From Rhizophagus irregularis (lineage: Eukaryota > Glomeromycota > Glomeromycetes > Glomerales > Glomeraceae), in NCBI RefSeq assembly GCF_026210795.1, contig NC_089444.1, forward strand, positions 1,292,501 to 1,356,500: DNA of 64,000 nucleotides, written 5' to 3'. Made by a program: the position numbers and the translations under genes. Below the pieces are notes generated by a model. It did not search any database, was not told the origin of the DNA, and was given only the letters and a program-made list of their open reading frames with translations. Positions 13,001-25,310 of the stretch are shown here, piece by piece. Every line of letters starts with the position of its first letter. Position 1 is the stretch's first letter.

Positions 13001-13303
13001 GCCTTCAATATAAATATCACCATCAATATTTTTGAATTCAATCTCTAATGAATAAGCAAAACTATGTTTATTATTTCCTGGTACTGAAAATTCAACTTTA
13101 ATTTTACGAGTACTATAGTTAATAACAAAATTGATAAGTTCAGTATATTTTTTTTCAGAGACAAATATGTGTGGTTGCAGATAAACACCCATCTCTAAGC
13201 TTTCAGCTTTAATAATATATCTTTCATATTGAGGTCGAGTACTATTATTGTTTCTATAATTACGAATATATTCCCGAGTTGCATATTCATTATTGGGTGG
13301 CAT
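10007..13303 (-). CDS. RNA-dependent RNA polymerase (QDE-1/RDR family)
   Basis: Exon 1 is 13303-11109 and exon 2 is 11018-10007, joined across a 90-bp GTATGT..TAG intron; the product is about 1,068 residues. Cellular RdRPs of this family copy RNA into double-stranded RNA for Dicer, feeding RNA interference. The catalytic aspartates are visible in SGGDLDGDDF (about residues 722-731), the family's DxDGD signature. Upstream blocks such as LRDHSCWFFA, GQCFSSTRA and VFSDGIGKIS fit the RdRP core. The intron falls two bases into the Thr codon just after the catalytic motif, and exon 2 carries the C-terminal part plus an Asn/Gln-rich tail. No stops or frameshifts were found, so it is probably functional. 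The start is the first Met of the open frame. Glomeromycotan fungi carry many RdRP paralogues, so an orthologue symbol would be unsafe. Confidence 0.93.
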
Positions 13304-13872
13304 GATGGATTTTTTTTTTTACAGGATTTTTTTTTTCTTTACGGAATTCAGGTGAAACTTGTAAGAAATTATATTATAATGATCGTATAAGGAATGTTTA
13401 TATAAGACGATATTGTTAAACAAATGCCTTTTTTAAAAAAAAGAATTCTAAATTCTTTTTTCTTATTTAACAATAAAAGACCTCGTCATTTAAACTATTT
13501 TTAATTATTTTATTTATTCGGTTAGATCATTATAATTATGTTATTATTAATTTTTCACATCGAAATATTAATAATTACATTAGATCCAAATGAAATCTGT
13601 CATCACCCGCGGATATACTAACTACTATATTAAAATATTATAAACATTTCATAAAGAATATTCTAAGATTCTCTGTTTATAATGTATTCCTATGTTGTTG
13701 ATTTGGTAACAATTACAAAACCCTTTTAAATATAGATTGTGTAAAACGATATCGGAAAAACCTTTTTTTTTTAAATAAAAACAACTTTGAAAAACTCATG
13801 AAGTCTTTTTGTGAAACATACTTTATATTTATTGTATGTTCAAATTGGTTTTATTATCGGTTAAACGATATT

Positions 13873-13980
13873 GAGTATCTCCGATATTGTATAGTATAGC
13901 TGACAAAAATCTATACAGTATAGCTTTTTATCTATACAGTATAGTTTCTTTACACTATACTATACAACATCGGCATACTC
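13873..13980. repeat. Nested palindrome element
   Basis: GAGTATCTCCGATATTGTATAGTATAG at the left pairs, with three mismatches or gaps, with the complement at 13953-13980. Two copies of the self-complementary CTATACAGTATAG lie between the arms (about 13911 and 13932). The whole can fold into one large hairpin or several small ones. It may be a tiny MITE; no target duplication was found. Confidence 0.5.
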
Positions 13981-14255
13981 CATAACTAATATTATTTATT
14001 ATTTTATTTTTTGCAGATCTTTATTATTTTCGGTGAACAAAGGTTTTTCATTTTAGATGTTTAAGTCACATTGACCAAATAACAACACCTATTACATCAT
14101 GACTTTTTATTGTCATTGACACTTTTTTTTATAAAGTGGCACAGTAAATTACATGCTTTTGTCATGGAAAACGAGAAAATGATCAACATGTATCAACCAC
14201 GTGACCACGTGGAATTGGTGTAATTAAATACCGAGTATATTAGATTAATTCGGAC

Positions 14256-14613
14256 CAATTACCGATGTGGTTGATTTTGTGCACATGTAATTTTTTACAT
14301 TCTGGTGGATGGTTGTCTTCTGTCCGGCACCCTAGTAATTTTGAGTTAGATATAGATAATTTTTCTTCTTCATGTAATTTTAAATTCAATTTTTTTAGTT
14401 CTTCATTTTCATTTGATAGTCCGTTTTAGACTCCAGGTTATGCTTGATTGTTCTATTGAATAATAGGCAAGACGACCCCTTCAGGCTTCTCCTGAGAGGT
14501 TGGGTAAAACACTAGCTTAGAATTTATTGATCTTTTAGACCATGTTTATTCCTATTTAGCGTTCGACCCCAGTCGAGTCTATATCATAAAAATAAAAATA
14601 AAAATAAAAAAAA
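14256..14613 (+). mobile_element. SINE-like retroposon with 12-bp target duplication
   Basis: The element is flanked by ATTAATTCGGAC on both sides (14244-14255 and 14614-14625). It ends in an A-rich (ATAAAA)n tail from about 14587. The 3' part is richer in GC than its surroundings and carries a B-box-like GTTCGACCCC near 14552. These are marks of LINE-mediated retroposition. The module AGACGACCCCTTCAGG to the tail seems familiar as a dispersed repeat in this fungal group, but that is memory, not a search. There is no coding capacity. Confidence 0.6.
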
Positions 14614-16682
14614 ATTAATTCGGACTTTTTAATTTTATTTTCTAATATTATAAAATACATTTATCCACACATGACAGTCATGACATGCCTTGAAATTGAA
14701 ACCATTAAAATTTCCGAAAACTCAAAAATTCGATTAATCATATATTATTAGTCTTCGTGCAATATTAAAAGATTAAAGAAATACATGTCATCTCGCTTTT
14801 TTGAAAATACTAAAGAAAAACTTTTTTCTTATTGAGAAGTATCTAAAAAAGCTAAAAAAGCTTGAATTATTATTATTATTATTTTAAGGTGTCATATGAA
14901 AAAGACATCTATTTGGAGCGTTCTCGCAAAATTTGGGATGAAAACAATGAGAGTTATGTACGTGTGGATTTGATTAGGAGCTACTATAAGTTATAACTAG
15001 CAGTGACCCGATGTTAGTTTTAATCAACATATATATAAATTACGTATTATATGAATAAGTAACTTGCACATTTATAAAAACAGTAATATCATATGACTTA
15101 TACTGTATCTTAATATATCATGTGATTATTTCTGTGTGGCAATATATTTATATATTTTTAAACTGTTATTTCAATTCGTTACTTTTTTGAACTTTATCGT
15201 TATATGTGCTTGCAAATGTATCTTTCCAGTGTCATTTTTGATTCTCTAATTCTTTCTTTGTTATATCCTTTTCAAAATTTTCCGTATTTATTTCTTTGAT
15301 CACTGCCTGTGTTTTGTCTATCATTTTTCGTGAAATCAAATTTTATTTCCATTTCTTCTTATTAAATAATTTTAATAAAAAGATATTTCTTAACGGTAGC
15401 CTGTATTTTTGTGTGAAAATGACTATATGTTTAGTTTGTTTACCTTTTTTATCATAGTTTTGTCAATTATTTCATCTTTTAACCATATTTTTTCTCTTTA
15501 AAAAAAATTCAGTCAATAGATTTTGAGTGAATTAAAAAACAAGAATGGGTAATTTGACTAAATATAAAAGATATATAAAAAGAGTGAAAAGAATAAATAA
15601 ATAAATACAATAAAAAATGAATAATAAACTAATATTTAATATTTACTTTTTTTTAAAAGAAAACATTGAAAATAAAATATTTAAAAAAAAAAATATTTTA
15701 AAATAAATAAGTTTATAAGAACCAAAAAAAAGTATCTAAATTTCCCGGTTTATAAAAATCAAAAAAAGGGTATTTGATAAATTTCCTGATTTATTAAGAA
15801 CTGAAAAAAAAAAAATTAAAAAATAACGATAAAAGTAAGCCTATTAGACTTTAGCAATCTGCTGTGGCCAATCACATGGTTCCAAGAAGACGACAAATTT
15901 TAAATTTTACAGATTGGCCATTGGCCATCAGAACGTAGCACATGCGCTATAAGCACAAAAAGTAGATTTTTAAGTTAAGCAGTAAATTTTTTTTAATTTC
16001 TAAATTAAGTAATAAAAATTTTAGATTTGACCAATATTGATTTTTATATATTCAAAATTTCAAATGATAATTCTTGTATATTCAGATAACAACTATTGTA
16101 TATTCAAATGATCACTTTTATACATACATTTTTGTATATTCAACTAATAACTTTTGTATATACATACTTTTTGTGTCTACTGCAGCCCATAATATTGATA
16201 TTTAATATACCGATATATATTAAAAATTCAACATAACGATAAAATTTTACTTTCTCAAGAACATACAGTATAAATATTATATCGTTATCACGCCACACAT
16301 CCCAAATGGAGACTATTCTAAACTTCAGACAAATTTTTTGTTATATAGTTTGTTAAAAAAAAAATCTCTCAAAACTTATAAGAATTTATTGTAAAAAAAA
16401 TTAACACATAAAATTCAATCGTTAAAAACAAATTAACTAAACAAAAAAATTCTTATTAAACAATAAATAAAGATTCCGTATGCTACTAAATTTTTTTCCG
16501 TTTAAAAAATAAAAACAAAGGTACTATTTATTGGAAACGATAAACAAAAAAAATTAAGATACAAAAAAAAAATGTTTCTTAAAAACTGCCAGTTATAAAA
16601 AAAGAAACGATTATTTCACGCAAATCGACCCCTTCCAGGGCCTTCCGAAAAATCCCGTGGAATAGCCAATAGGTCAGGCGTA

Positions 16683-16746
16683 GACGCAATACATTACATC
16701 ACTCAAAATTATTTGCTATAATAGGAAGGAGTGATGTTTACGCGTC
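16683..16746. repeat. Short inverted repeat
   Basis: GACGC..ATTACATCACTC pairs with GAGTGATGTTTACGCGTC around a 24-base spacer. It lies in a slightly GC-richer patch (about 16620-16760). Function unknown; it could be a hairpin or the core of an old MITE. Confidence 0.35.
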
Positions 16747-17563
16747 ACTGATCACGTGCAGCCACAAGTTTAAAAACACTAAGTATCTGAATTTTTAAAT
16801 TTTTTAGTGCCAAAAATTTATTTGTCACCGTTATTTGTCACCGTGATCGACACTAACCTGTCGCAGATTTTAGATGTGCATTATTTATACAGAGGGTAGT
16901 TTAAAGTTTCAAAAAGTTTATAAGAAATAAAGGTATCTGAATTTTAAATTCTGATATAAACATTCAAAATTTATGTTCCTGAATTTTTTTTTAAATTCTC
17001 TATAATGTTATTATTTAAAATTCTTATTATTAACAATATTAAAAAAAAATCCTCTATAGATTTCCCTTTAAAGAATACATTTCATAAATATTAATTCATT
17101 TATAAGTTTTTTTTGTTTATTAATTTATATTTGATAATCATATATTGATTTATTTATTTATTTTATTTTATGGATAGTCAGGAGAACTACATTGATAATT
17201 TAAAAAACTATTTTAAAAAAAAATATAAGAAAACACAATATAAAACTTCACTCAATAATAAATCGAGCCCTAACTAGAAATATAATGATAACTATCTATC
17301 TAGAAACCCGACCGAATCAAGATAGGAGAGAAAACGTTAAAGGGGAGCGGGAGTTATCTCTAGTAGTAGGTGAACTATACATAAAAAGTAACCGGTCTTT
17401 GATAATCATATATTGATATATAAGATTAATTTAGTAGTCTGTGATCTTTTGACAGTATCACATCAGTATCGTTCGATTCCGCCGATCATAGAAATTAAAA
17501 GAATTTTACCACGGACGCTACCACCAATAGCGTGAAAGGACTGAAAGGTGCAGGGATTAGAGT

Positions 17564-18098
17564 TGGGATGGCAAAAAACATGTTTTAAAACAATTTTGGC
17601 GTTTTAAAACATGTTTTAAACGTGTTTTAAAACATTAAGTAACCTTTACTACATAATACATATTTGCAATAAAAATTTAAGCGTTTTATTATATAATATA
17701 TATTTAGAGTATAGCCAGTCCGACCTTGTTGGGAATTTTATGAATTTTAGTGATGCTAGTGATCCTCTAGACCTCTACTATTCGTTAAAAAAAACGTGCG
17801 CTAACTCTTAAAAAAATAAAAATTATATAATATATTAATTTTAAATCTTCTAATCGATCAATTAAATCAATAACTACATACTTTTTTTAAAATTATTCTC
17901 GTGGAAGATCATCATCAGAAGACGTCCGTAAGCACACGAAAAACACCTGGTTTCTTAAAAATACAAAAAATGTCATTAAAAAATAATTACGCAATAATCC
18001 GATCAATGTTTTAAACCAAAAAAAAAACGTTTTAAAACAATAAAAAACTGATTTAAATTGTTTTAAAAAATCTTGTTTTAAATCACGTGCCATCCCTA
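17564..18098. mobile_element. Non-autonomous hAT-type element, 8-bp target duplication
   Basis: Terminal inverted repeats TGGGATGGCA (left) and TGCCATCCCTA (right) are flanked by an exact 8-bp duplication ATTAGAGT (17556-17563 and 18099-18106). Subterminal regions carry repeated GTTTTAAAAC palindromes on both sides, as expected for hAT transposase binding sites. An 8-bp duplication and GGGATGGCA-like ends are hallmarks of hAT transposons. The 535-bp interior has no credible transposase, so it would need one in trans. A 66-codon open frame at 17893-18093 is chance. Confidence 0.8.
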
Positions 18099-18423
18099 AT
18101 TAGAGTAGATGCAATCCTGTAGTAAAACCCAAAAAGTCACTTAGTGCTATATCCATTTTTACACAAAACAAGTATATAATGTTTAGTTTTAATTAAAATT
18201 ATGTGTAACGGTACTATAAGTTTTTATTGTACAAAAAATTTATTAGAATAGCAGTAAAGTTTTCTTTGTAGCATGCAAATTATGTCATTGCGAATATTAA
18301 AATAAAGTTAACCTGTAAATAATAATCTACATAATCTATAATTACAATTACCTTTTTACATTTGACTATAAAGTTTAGCTATTTAAATTATAACAATTGT
18401 GTTTCTTAACATATGACAATAAA

Positions 18424-21400
18424 TTATACTTCTTTAATATTTCTTGTTTTACGTTTGGTTTTATCAATCAAGCTAACAGACGGAACCAAATTTCTTGGCG
18501 CTTTAGGCGATATGGTCGGACGACGAGATAAGTTATTGTGACTATATTGATTAGAGGATCCATTTCGATTGGAATAAAAGTTATCAATGCGACACTGAAT
18601 GTGGTAAACAAAAGAAAGTACCAGGTAAGTGCGTGAAATCTTTGGTACCGTTTGACAACAACAAGAAAGGTTAACCTTAAAGAAAAAAGCTTCCATTATC
18701 AATCTTCGTACAAGATTGAACTCTGAAAGCTTCCGCGCAAGCTTTACTTCAGAAAGTTGAAAAAATCGGTATATTCCGTCATACTTAAGGTCCATCATGC
18801 AGAAGTAAATATGTCCTTCTATTTTTATATAAAAATGGTTAAAAAAATTGAAGTCATCAAAAGTGAGAAAAGTAAACTTACCGCAAATGTGACCTCCAAA
18901 AGACGCTCCCGTATCTCCTCCATATGAAGACATCATTTTATTTAAACCTCCTTGACAAAATATTGCTACTTTGTACATATTGTAACCGCCTATGTTGCTG
19001 TTTCTTGTGATAGAAAAGTGCTTGGCTTCGATGAAGCAAGACTCTTCACGTTCACCATTTTCTATGATTCGATATAAAACCATATCGGGTTTTTTGCCTT
19101 TATTGCGTCCGTAGGTTGCGCGGTGGTACTTCGAAGATAAACTTTCATCATTTGCCCTTATTAAAGAAAGAACAAGGTGAATATCAACAAAAATTTCAAA
19201 TCAAATAAATATATACCTACCAAATGGTATCGTAATTTGAATCTCGGAACGTTTCTTTAAAAGTGTCATGAATATATTCGTGCATAACTGTATCCTCGTT
19301 ATTAACTTTCTCCGAGTTGGACATATGCATTCTCTCGTAACTTTAAAATAGGTCAGATAGAAGTCAGTAGAGGAAATGGTAATAAGGTTGAAAAATAAAG
19401 AATAATTACAATGCACGAGTAACAGCTTGCGTTGTTTCGAATAGACGCCTTTCGCTATCTGAATATATTACTTGATCACAATATCTCCCCCACATTTCGT
19501 AATATTTTAACCGAAGTAAATCAATGTCATTAATTACCTATTTTTATTGTAAAAGATGTTAGTAAATTTTATATATCTGCAACATACAAGATGACGCAGT
19601 ACAATTACCATTTCATAGTCATCCATAACATCTCTGAAGAAACTTGAAATTTTTGGTTTAATTGGTTGACGAACTGCAGTACGCCAATTTCGTTCGTCCG
19701 TAAGTACATATAATGGTTTCTTCATATTGGTTAGATCAATTAACATTATATGATGTAGAGATCTGTAATATAGAAGTTCATTAGATCCTGATTTTAATTA
19801 CCAATATATGATCAAACAATATTTACAATATCTCTTCATAATTTGTTGAGAAACAGAAGGTTCCTCCATCTTCTAATATATCAATGTTGGCGACTTGATA
19901 TTCACGGAAATTATTTGAAATGTTACACTGTTCTATCCACCACTAAAGTGGGCAATGATTAGTATCTCCCGAAAACAAATGCAGTGAAAATCAGAACGGA
20001 GAACTTACATCTTTTTGCGAAGTACGATCGTAGATATCCTGTCTCGTTCTTGAATATGCATCCCGCATTGTTTTTTTGTTATAAACAATAACATCTTCAT
20101 CATTAAGCTGAGTAGTTATTCAAAGAATATTATAGTAAAATGAACAAGGCCTCAACTTTGAGGGAAAAAAAAGAAAATTTTTTTTTGAATTATAATCCTA
20201 ATACCTCAGGCGGATCGTCAGGAAATTCCAATATGGGATCTCTAGCACTTTCTTCAACGGAGGGAAGCTCGGAGGAGATTTTCTCACTTTCTTGATCGCG
20301 GATATATTTGGTAAGCTGTTTCCAGGAAAAGCATTAGAACAAGTAAATGGATATATCCAATTTTGACCACTACAAATAGTACGAACTTTGATAACTAAAA
20401 ACATTGCTACCATACCTCGCCCTCCTTGTCCTGAACAGCAGTTGCCTTGTTTGATACGAAAAACGGATTATCGACTACATCTGCAATTGTTTCTTGACTC
20501 GAATAAAGTGATGATGATAAGAGTTCGAATGACTGTTCTTGATCATTTGATTCCGTAAGCTTTGAAGAGTCACTCGATCTCGGCCTTTTTGATGCTTCAT
20601 CAACCTGCAAGTCATGACCACGCTTTTCGCTCTTGTTGATAAATATATTCTGAATTAGGTCCATCTGACGTGAAGCATTTTCAGTTGCCTGAACTTGTTG
20701 TTCCGTCTAATTAGAAGAAAATATCAATAAGCATCTCCCCAAATGAAACACCAATTTTTATAACAGAAATTCTGGTATAAACGACAGCTCATTGGGCCAA
20801 TAAATACCTCGGCTTGGTAAACTCTCTTTTCCAACATTTGTGAGCTAGTTTCGATTTTTTCAAGATCGACCTTATTCCAGAATAACTTTACATCCTCCCA
20901 TTGGGATTGCTGCCATATAATAGGAAGGAAATAAAGATTTTTTTTTGTGATTTAATAGCATCAAATATGACAAAATACAGGAAGAGAATATTATAAGAAA
21001 AAAAAATATTAAAAAGGAAAAGCAAGTCATCAATGAACGAGTCGCTCTTGGCACTAAGACGTGTTAAATATGACAAATACAGGAAGAGAATATTATAAGA
21101 AAAAAAAAATATTGAAAAAGGAAAAGCAAGTCATCAGGGGTTGTGAATGAACGAGTCGCTCTTGGCACTAAGACGTGTTGCCTTTGGCCTTCACACAAAC
21201 TTAAGATGGAGCCCACCGGAGATAGCCCCCATAACTAACCTGACGAGTTGCCAAGTCGCTTAGGTGGTTGTTTTGACAGCGCCCAACTCCTTCTCTATCC
21301 CCTCGCTACTTTTCCTTTCTCTTAAATTTAAAATATATTACCTTAGACACACTAAAATCAGAAGCGACATTCCTCCACTTTTCATCCATAGTTGCAACGT

Positions 21401-21554
21401 TTGAAATGAATTTTGAGATATTAGTATGTTCGACCGACTTGTTAAATGAGAAGTCTTCTTTTTTACGACGAAATTTCAGAATAGAGATAAGGTTGAAGTT
21501 TTTGGGTTCCAAAGCTGTTTCCCAGTCCTCGAAATTCGCGTTCTCGGTAAACAT
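18424..21554 (-). CDS. 12-exon protein with possible PD-(D/E)XK-like domain
   Basis: Twelve exons join in frame on the minus strand: 21554-21342, 20909-20808, 20706-20416, 20315-20205, 20107-20009, 19942-19827, 19762-19609, 19537-19410, 19331-19221, 19156-18882, 18818-18676 and 18594-18424, about 637 residues. All introns are GT..AG. The last intron (81 bp) is also open in frame, so it may be retained. The N-terminal part is helical and charged; exons 3-4 are Ser/Glu-rich and probably disordered. The C-terminal part has PDMVLYRI followed by ESCFIEAKHF, a spacing that fits the PD...(D/E)xK core of restriction-like nuclease folds, then a beta-rich stretch. That fold is inference. The start is the first in-frame ATG (21554); the frame extends upstream without one. 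Function unknown. Confidence 0.7.
20963..21179. repeat. Tandem duplication inside intron 1
   Basis: Two adjacent copies (20963-21065 and 21066-21179) share AAATATGACAAA, the AGGAAGAGAATATTATAAG run, AAGCAAGTCATCA and GAACGAGTCGCTCTTGGCAC. The second copy has an additional GGGGTTGTG-like insertion. Sequence after the second copy (to about 21290) is unusually GC-rich for this genome and may be a SINE on the minus strand. The array sits within the 432-bp first intron of the 12-exon gene. Confidence 0.7.
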
Positions 21555-23893
21555 GGAGAAAAAAATTTCTTCTTTTTTTATATCATACACGAACTTTATT
21601 GATTTGTATTACGTGATACGTATGATATATTACTAAGCAACATAAAGTAGTCATAAAGTATCTCTTTTGATTAATTTGATATGATGAAATTGATTGATTA
21701 TTATTTACGATCACATGATATCGGTTACACGGAAATGTGAATCTTTGATTTTTGACGCGAAAATTTTTTGAGGCGCGTGCGTCTACACTATATACACTAC
21801 TACACTATGTAACTTATAGTCAATTATGACGAAATAGGTAATTTTTTTATTTTTTTATTTATTTTTCACCTTTAAATAGTATATTACCCCTAAAAAGATT
21901 TTTTTTTTTAGCTTTCTTTATTAATTTACAAGCGCAAATAAGATTAGTTTTTTTGTATGTATAAAATGCCTATAACCAACCCATTCAATGAAAAAACCTA
22001 AACTAAAAAAATTACTATCTACTTTCTATTTTTATATAAAAATTTATCTTTCCCGATCACGGCAGCTTTCTTGTCCTCACGTAACTCGTTAACTATTTCT
22101 CCGTGTCTACGTAGTCATTGATATTTCTTCGAACAAGAGTCATCTTGTTCTTCTTCCGTTGGTGAATTCTCCATTTTCGTCATTAGATTCAATGGTGAGC
22201 TTGTCTGAGCTTTTTGCATTGGTTCCAAAGGAACAACCCTTTCCTGGTACTGTGATGCTTTTTCCTCCAGTATTAAATTTTTAAAATTCTCTTTTTCTGC
22301 GGAATTATCCAGACTCCTTCAACTCCTTCTTCCTTCAATGAATTCGGGATCGCTTGTTCCAAATGTTTCTCTTTTTATAAACGTACGCCACTTTATCTTT
22401 AATACTTTGGCATATAAGAATCACCTTTCTAAAAAAATTAGTTTAGGCAATTTTAAATTACATTTAATAAATTTAGACAAAATTTTTTTCTCAATTTTTA
22501 AAACCTGAAGGTTTACTAGGTAGTGCTTTTATTAATCTTAAATATTATATTTTGAGTAATTATCAAATGAGGTTCTAAAAACGTTTAGAATTACTATATG
22601 TAAGTTTAGAATTCTATTATTTACCGGGAATTTTTTATTTTACTTAATGCTTTTGCTAATTTTATATCATTATTTATATATAGATATGTCCGAAAATGGT
22701 ACTCAAAACTTAAGTCAAAAAAACCTCGCTTTGAATGTTATCAATGATCATATAAAGATTGGCTAATATTTGATAATTGAAGGCTTTAGATATATACAAT
22801 GAACTTGATATTTCTAGTTATTCAACAACTTCTCCAATATATAATATCTTGCTCTTACATACGTACATGATCATCCAAAGACTCTGCAAGTACTTGGGTT
22901 CCTCTTTTAGTTGGCCATACAGTAATAATTCGCCAAAATAAAAGATTCTTGTGACTTATGATTAACAAAAATGAAAATAATTAATTTCGGTGGAGTTCCA
23001 CCATTACTTTTATGAATAATGAGTACCACGGGCTGCAATAAACTTTATTATTTTCATTTTGACAGGATTTAACGAAATTAAATTTTATTTTATTTTAATT
23101 AGATACTGTAACTTAATAGATTAAAAAAAAAATTAAAAATTATAATTACTGTAAATATTATGTAAATTAACCATTTCTAAATAAGCTGCCTCAACATCGC
23201 CATTGTATATTAAAAGGTTTTTTGATTCTGCGTGTAATACTCTTTATTTATTTTTAAAGAATTATACTAACTCTTTTTTAACTTCCTGTTTAAAAAATAA
23301 TATATCCTTCTTTATAGATTAATGCAGCATGTCAATGCTTACAAAATCTAAATAGCCCATTCATTATATAATTTAAATCCCGTTTTGTGTTGGAATATAA
23401 GTGCTGCGGCAGAAACATTAAAAATTATAATGATAATTAAATAAATTTGACGGGTTATAAATTATGATTTCTATAGATTATTTAAATAGTTATGAATGAT
23501 TGACAATGAAGTTTACATAGGTAAAATAGGTAAACTAATTAAAGGTTTTGATTGATTTCTTATAGGAATAATACTATGATTGGTATGTTACCTAAAAAAA
23601 ATCATTTAATAGAGGTACTTTAATAAAAGTGGTTCCGCTTAAATATATGAGCAAGCTATATACAGTATTTGTTATTCCTTTAGTTGAAGTAGAAATGTCA
23701 TGAAATTCTTTTTCCTGTCATCTTCAAATGTTCATGATGATTCTCTGTATGTTGCACAAAGTTAACCATTTGGATGTCGTGTAATCTAAATATTTAGTTG
23801 TTTACCCGAACATTATTCATTTGAGATTTCTTTATATGTAATAGTATTTCTAAGTACAATGTAAATAATAAATGTTTGACCGTGTTTAAATAA
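21555..23893. other. Intergenic region with one gene remnant
   Basis: About 2.3 kb of AT-rich sequence between two genes transcribed away from each other. Only the minus-strand remnant at 22050-22370 shows coding character. Promoters of both flanking genes should lie here, but I cannot point to a specific motif. Confidence 0.5.
22050..22370 (-). pseudogene. Frameshifted protein-coding remnant
   Basis: On the minus strand one frame reads KEEGVEGVWIIPQKKR, and a second then continues as a Glu/Gln-rich stretch with NSPTEEEQDD and, after a TGA at 22117-22115, RRHGEIVNELREDKKA. Codon use and residue composition look coding, but a frameshift and the stop break it. No start, no splice partners and no recognisable domain were found. 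Confidence 0.45.
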
Positions 23894-25310
23894 TTGATCC
23901 AAATGATATCCAAATTAACACAAATTCTAAATTTTTCTTTAAAGAATCGCCGTTTGAATAATATGATTATTATATTTATTATATTTATAAGCTTAATTAT
24001 ACCCAATGTCTACGCTCAAGAATATAATCCTACTTCCGATGCCTACGATAATTTAATCAATGTATTACTACCATTACTTATCATTTCAGCATACAAAAGT
24101 AGATATAAATATTTAATTGGTATATTTGAATTTTGTCTTCTATGGATATATTTATTTATTTTCCCACCTATTTATAATTATTTTGTTTATAAGAGTACTT
24201 ATAAATATGATTTTGTATGCATGATTTCGTGTATAATTTTATCAACATGTTTTGTTTGTTTACTTGCATATGGAATTAAAAATAACGTAACGGTAATTAA
24301 AAGTATTGATAAACCTGCAAAAAAGCCCTCACGGCTAATATTTACACCAAAACAATATATTATCTCAGGATTATTACTTATATTGATTTGTTCGATAATG
24401 CCATCATTGTCATTTACTTATGCAATTTATTGGATTAGAAAAGATGTTATAATTGAAAAAATTACTTATGGATGGTATATATTCGTTTCAACAATATTTA
24501 TTTTAATAGTTTTTTTATTGATGTTATTTGGTCGTATACTTTTAGCTTTTTATTTTTATCTAGTAGTTTCAATCGGTTTATGTTTTTCTATAGCTTATTC
24601 AAGTAATTCATATTTTACAAAATTAGTTTTGGTATTTATGTCTTATTTTTTGGCACGAGTATTTGATAGTGAAGTTTTATTGGGTAGATTTGTTAAAAGT
24701 TATGATAAATCAGCGATTGTAAGAGATTTCTTTCATGCGATTCATAAATGTTTTGGTTATTTCGCTAAAGTTGATAACACTAGAATGCTTAGATTTTATA
24801 TTGGTAAGTTTAAAAGTATTTTACAATTTTAAATAGTATGAATAAACCATATTCCATATATCTTTTTTTTTTTATAGATGAAGCTGACAAAGCCATTGAT
24901 GATATGGATATAAAATTTATGGTTGCAGATGATTTCAGTTTTAAAGATGTATCTGAAATTACAATTCGGTATAATAGTAATGCTCCTCGAAGTGCTCATT
25001 ATATTAAGAATATGTAAGATTATTTATTAAAATTGCTTTTTGATTTGACGGCCTCAATAATGTTACTTTTATTTTTTTTGTCAATATAGACGATATTCTA
25101 CCAGTTTCTTAACTATCATGGTTAATGATGAAACCATGGTAAATATTTTTTTAGTATTAAATAATTTAAAGAATAAAATTTTTAAAGAATTCTTTTAATT
25201 AATAGGACTACCCTCTTCATGGAGTACAAAATAATATATTGTTTCAAACACCAAAACTTCTAAATGGAATCATTTTGACCATGACTTTTCTTGAAGAAGA
25301 AAATCAATAA
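23894..25310 (+). CDS. Multi-pass membrane protein, hypothetical
   Basis: Exons 23894-24803, 24878-25013, 25090-25138 and 25206-25310 join in frame through GT..AG introns of 74, 76 and 67 bp (about 399 residues). The first exon holds about seven or eight hydrophobic segments; a stretch MIIIFIIFISLIIPNVYA before QEY looks like a signal peptide, so the true start may be the Met at 23963 rather than 23894. The last three exons encode a soluble tail with DDMDIKFMVADDF and, later, DYPLHGVQNN. I do not recognise the family; the topology suggests a plasma-membrane or endomembrane protein with a cytoplasmic or lumenal tail. No lesions were seen. The gene is isolated, with no partner that suggests a pathway. 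Confidence 0.7.

Larger units (their letters stand above)
13304..18423. other. Gene-poor 5-kb region with transposable elements
   Basis: Between the divergent ends of the RdRP and the 12-exon gene I find no supported coding region. It contains nested palindromes (13873-13980), a retroposon (14256-14613), a small inverted repeat (16683-16746) and a hAT-type element (17564-18098). The remainder is AT-rich with many homopolymer runs. Confidence 0.6.

Noticed and set aside
17400-17500. tRNA-like GTTCGATTCC near 17463
   Set aside because: The flanking bases do not form a T stem or acceptor stem, so no tRNA gene is supported; a SINE fragment is possible.
17893-18093. Minus-strand 66-codon open frame in the hAT element
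   Set aside because: Lys/Phe-rich chance frame running through terminal repeat and AT-rich DNA; no transposase motif.
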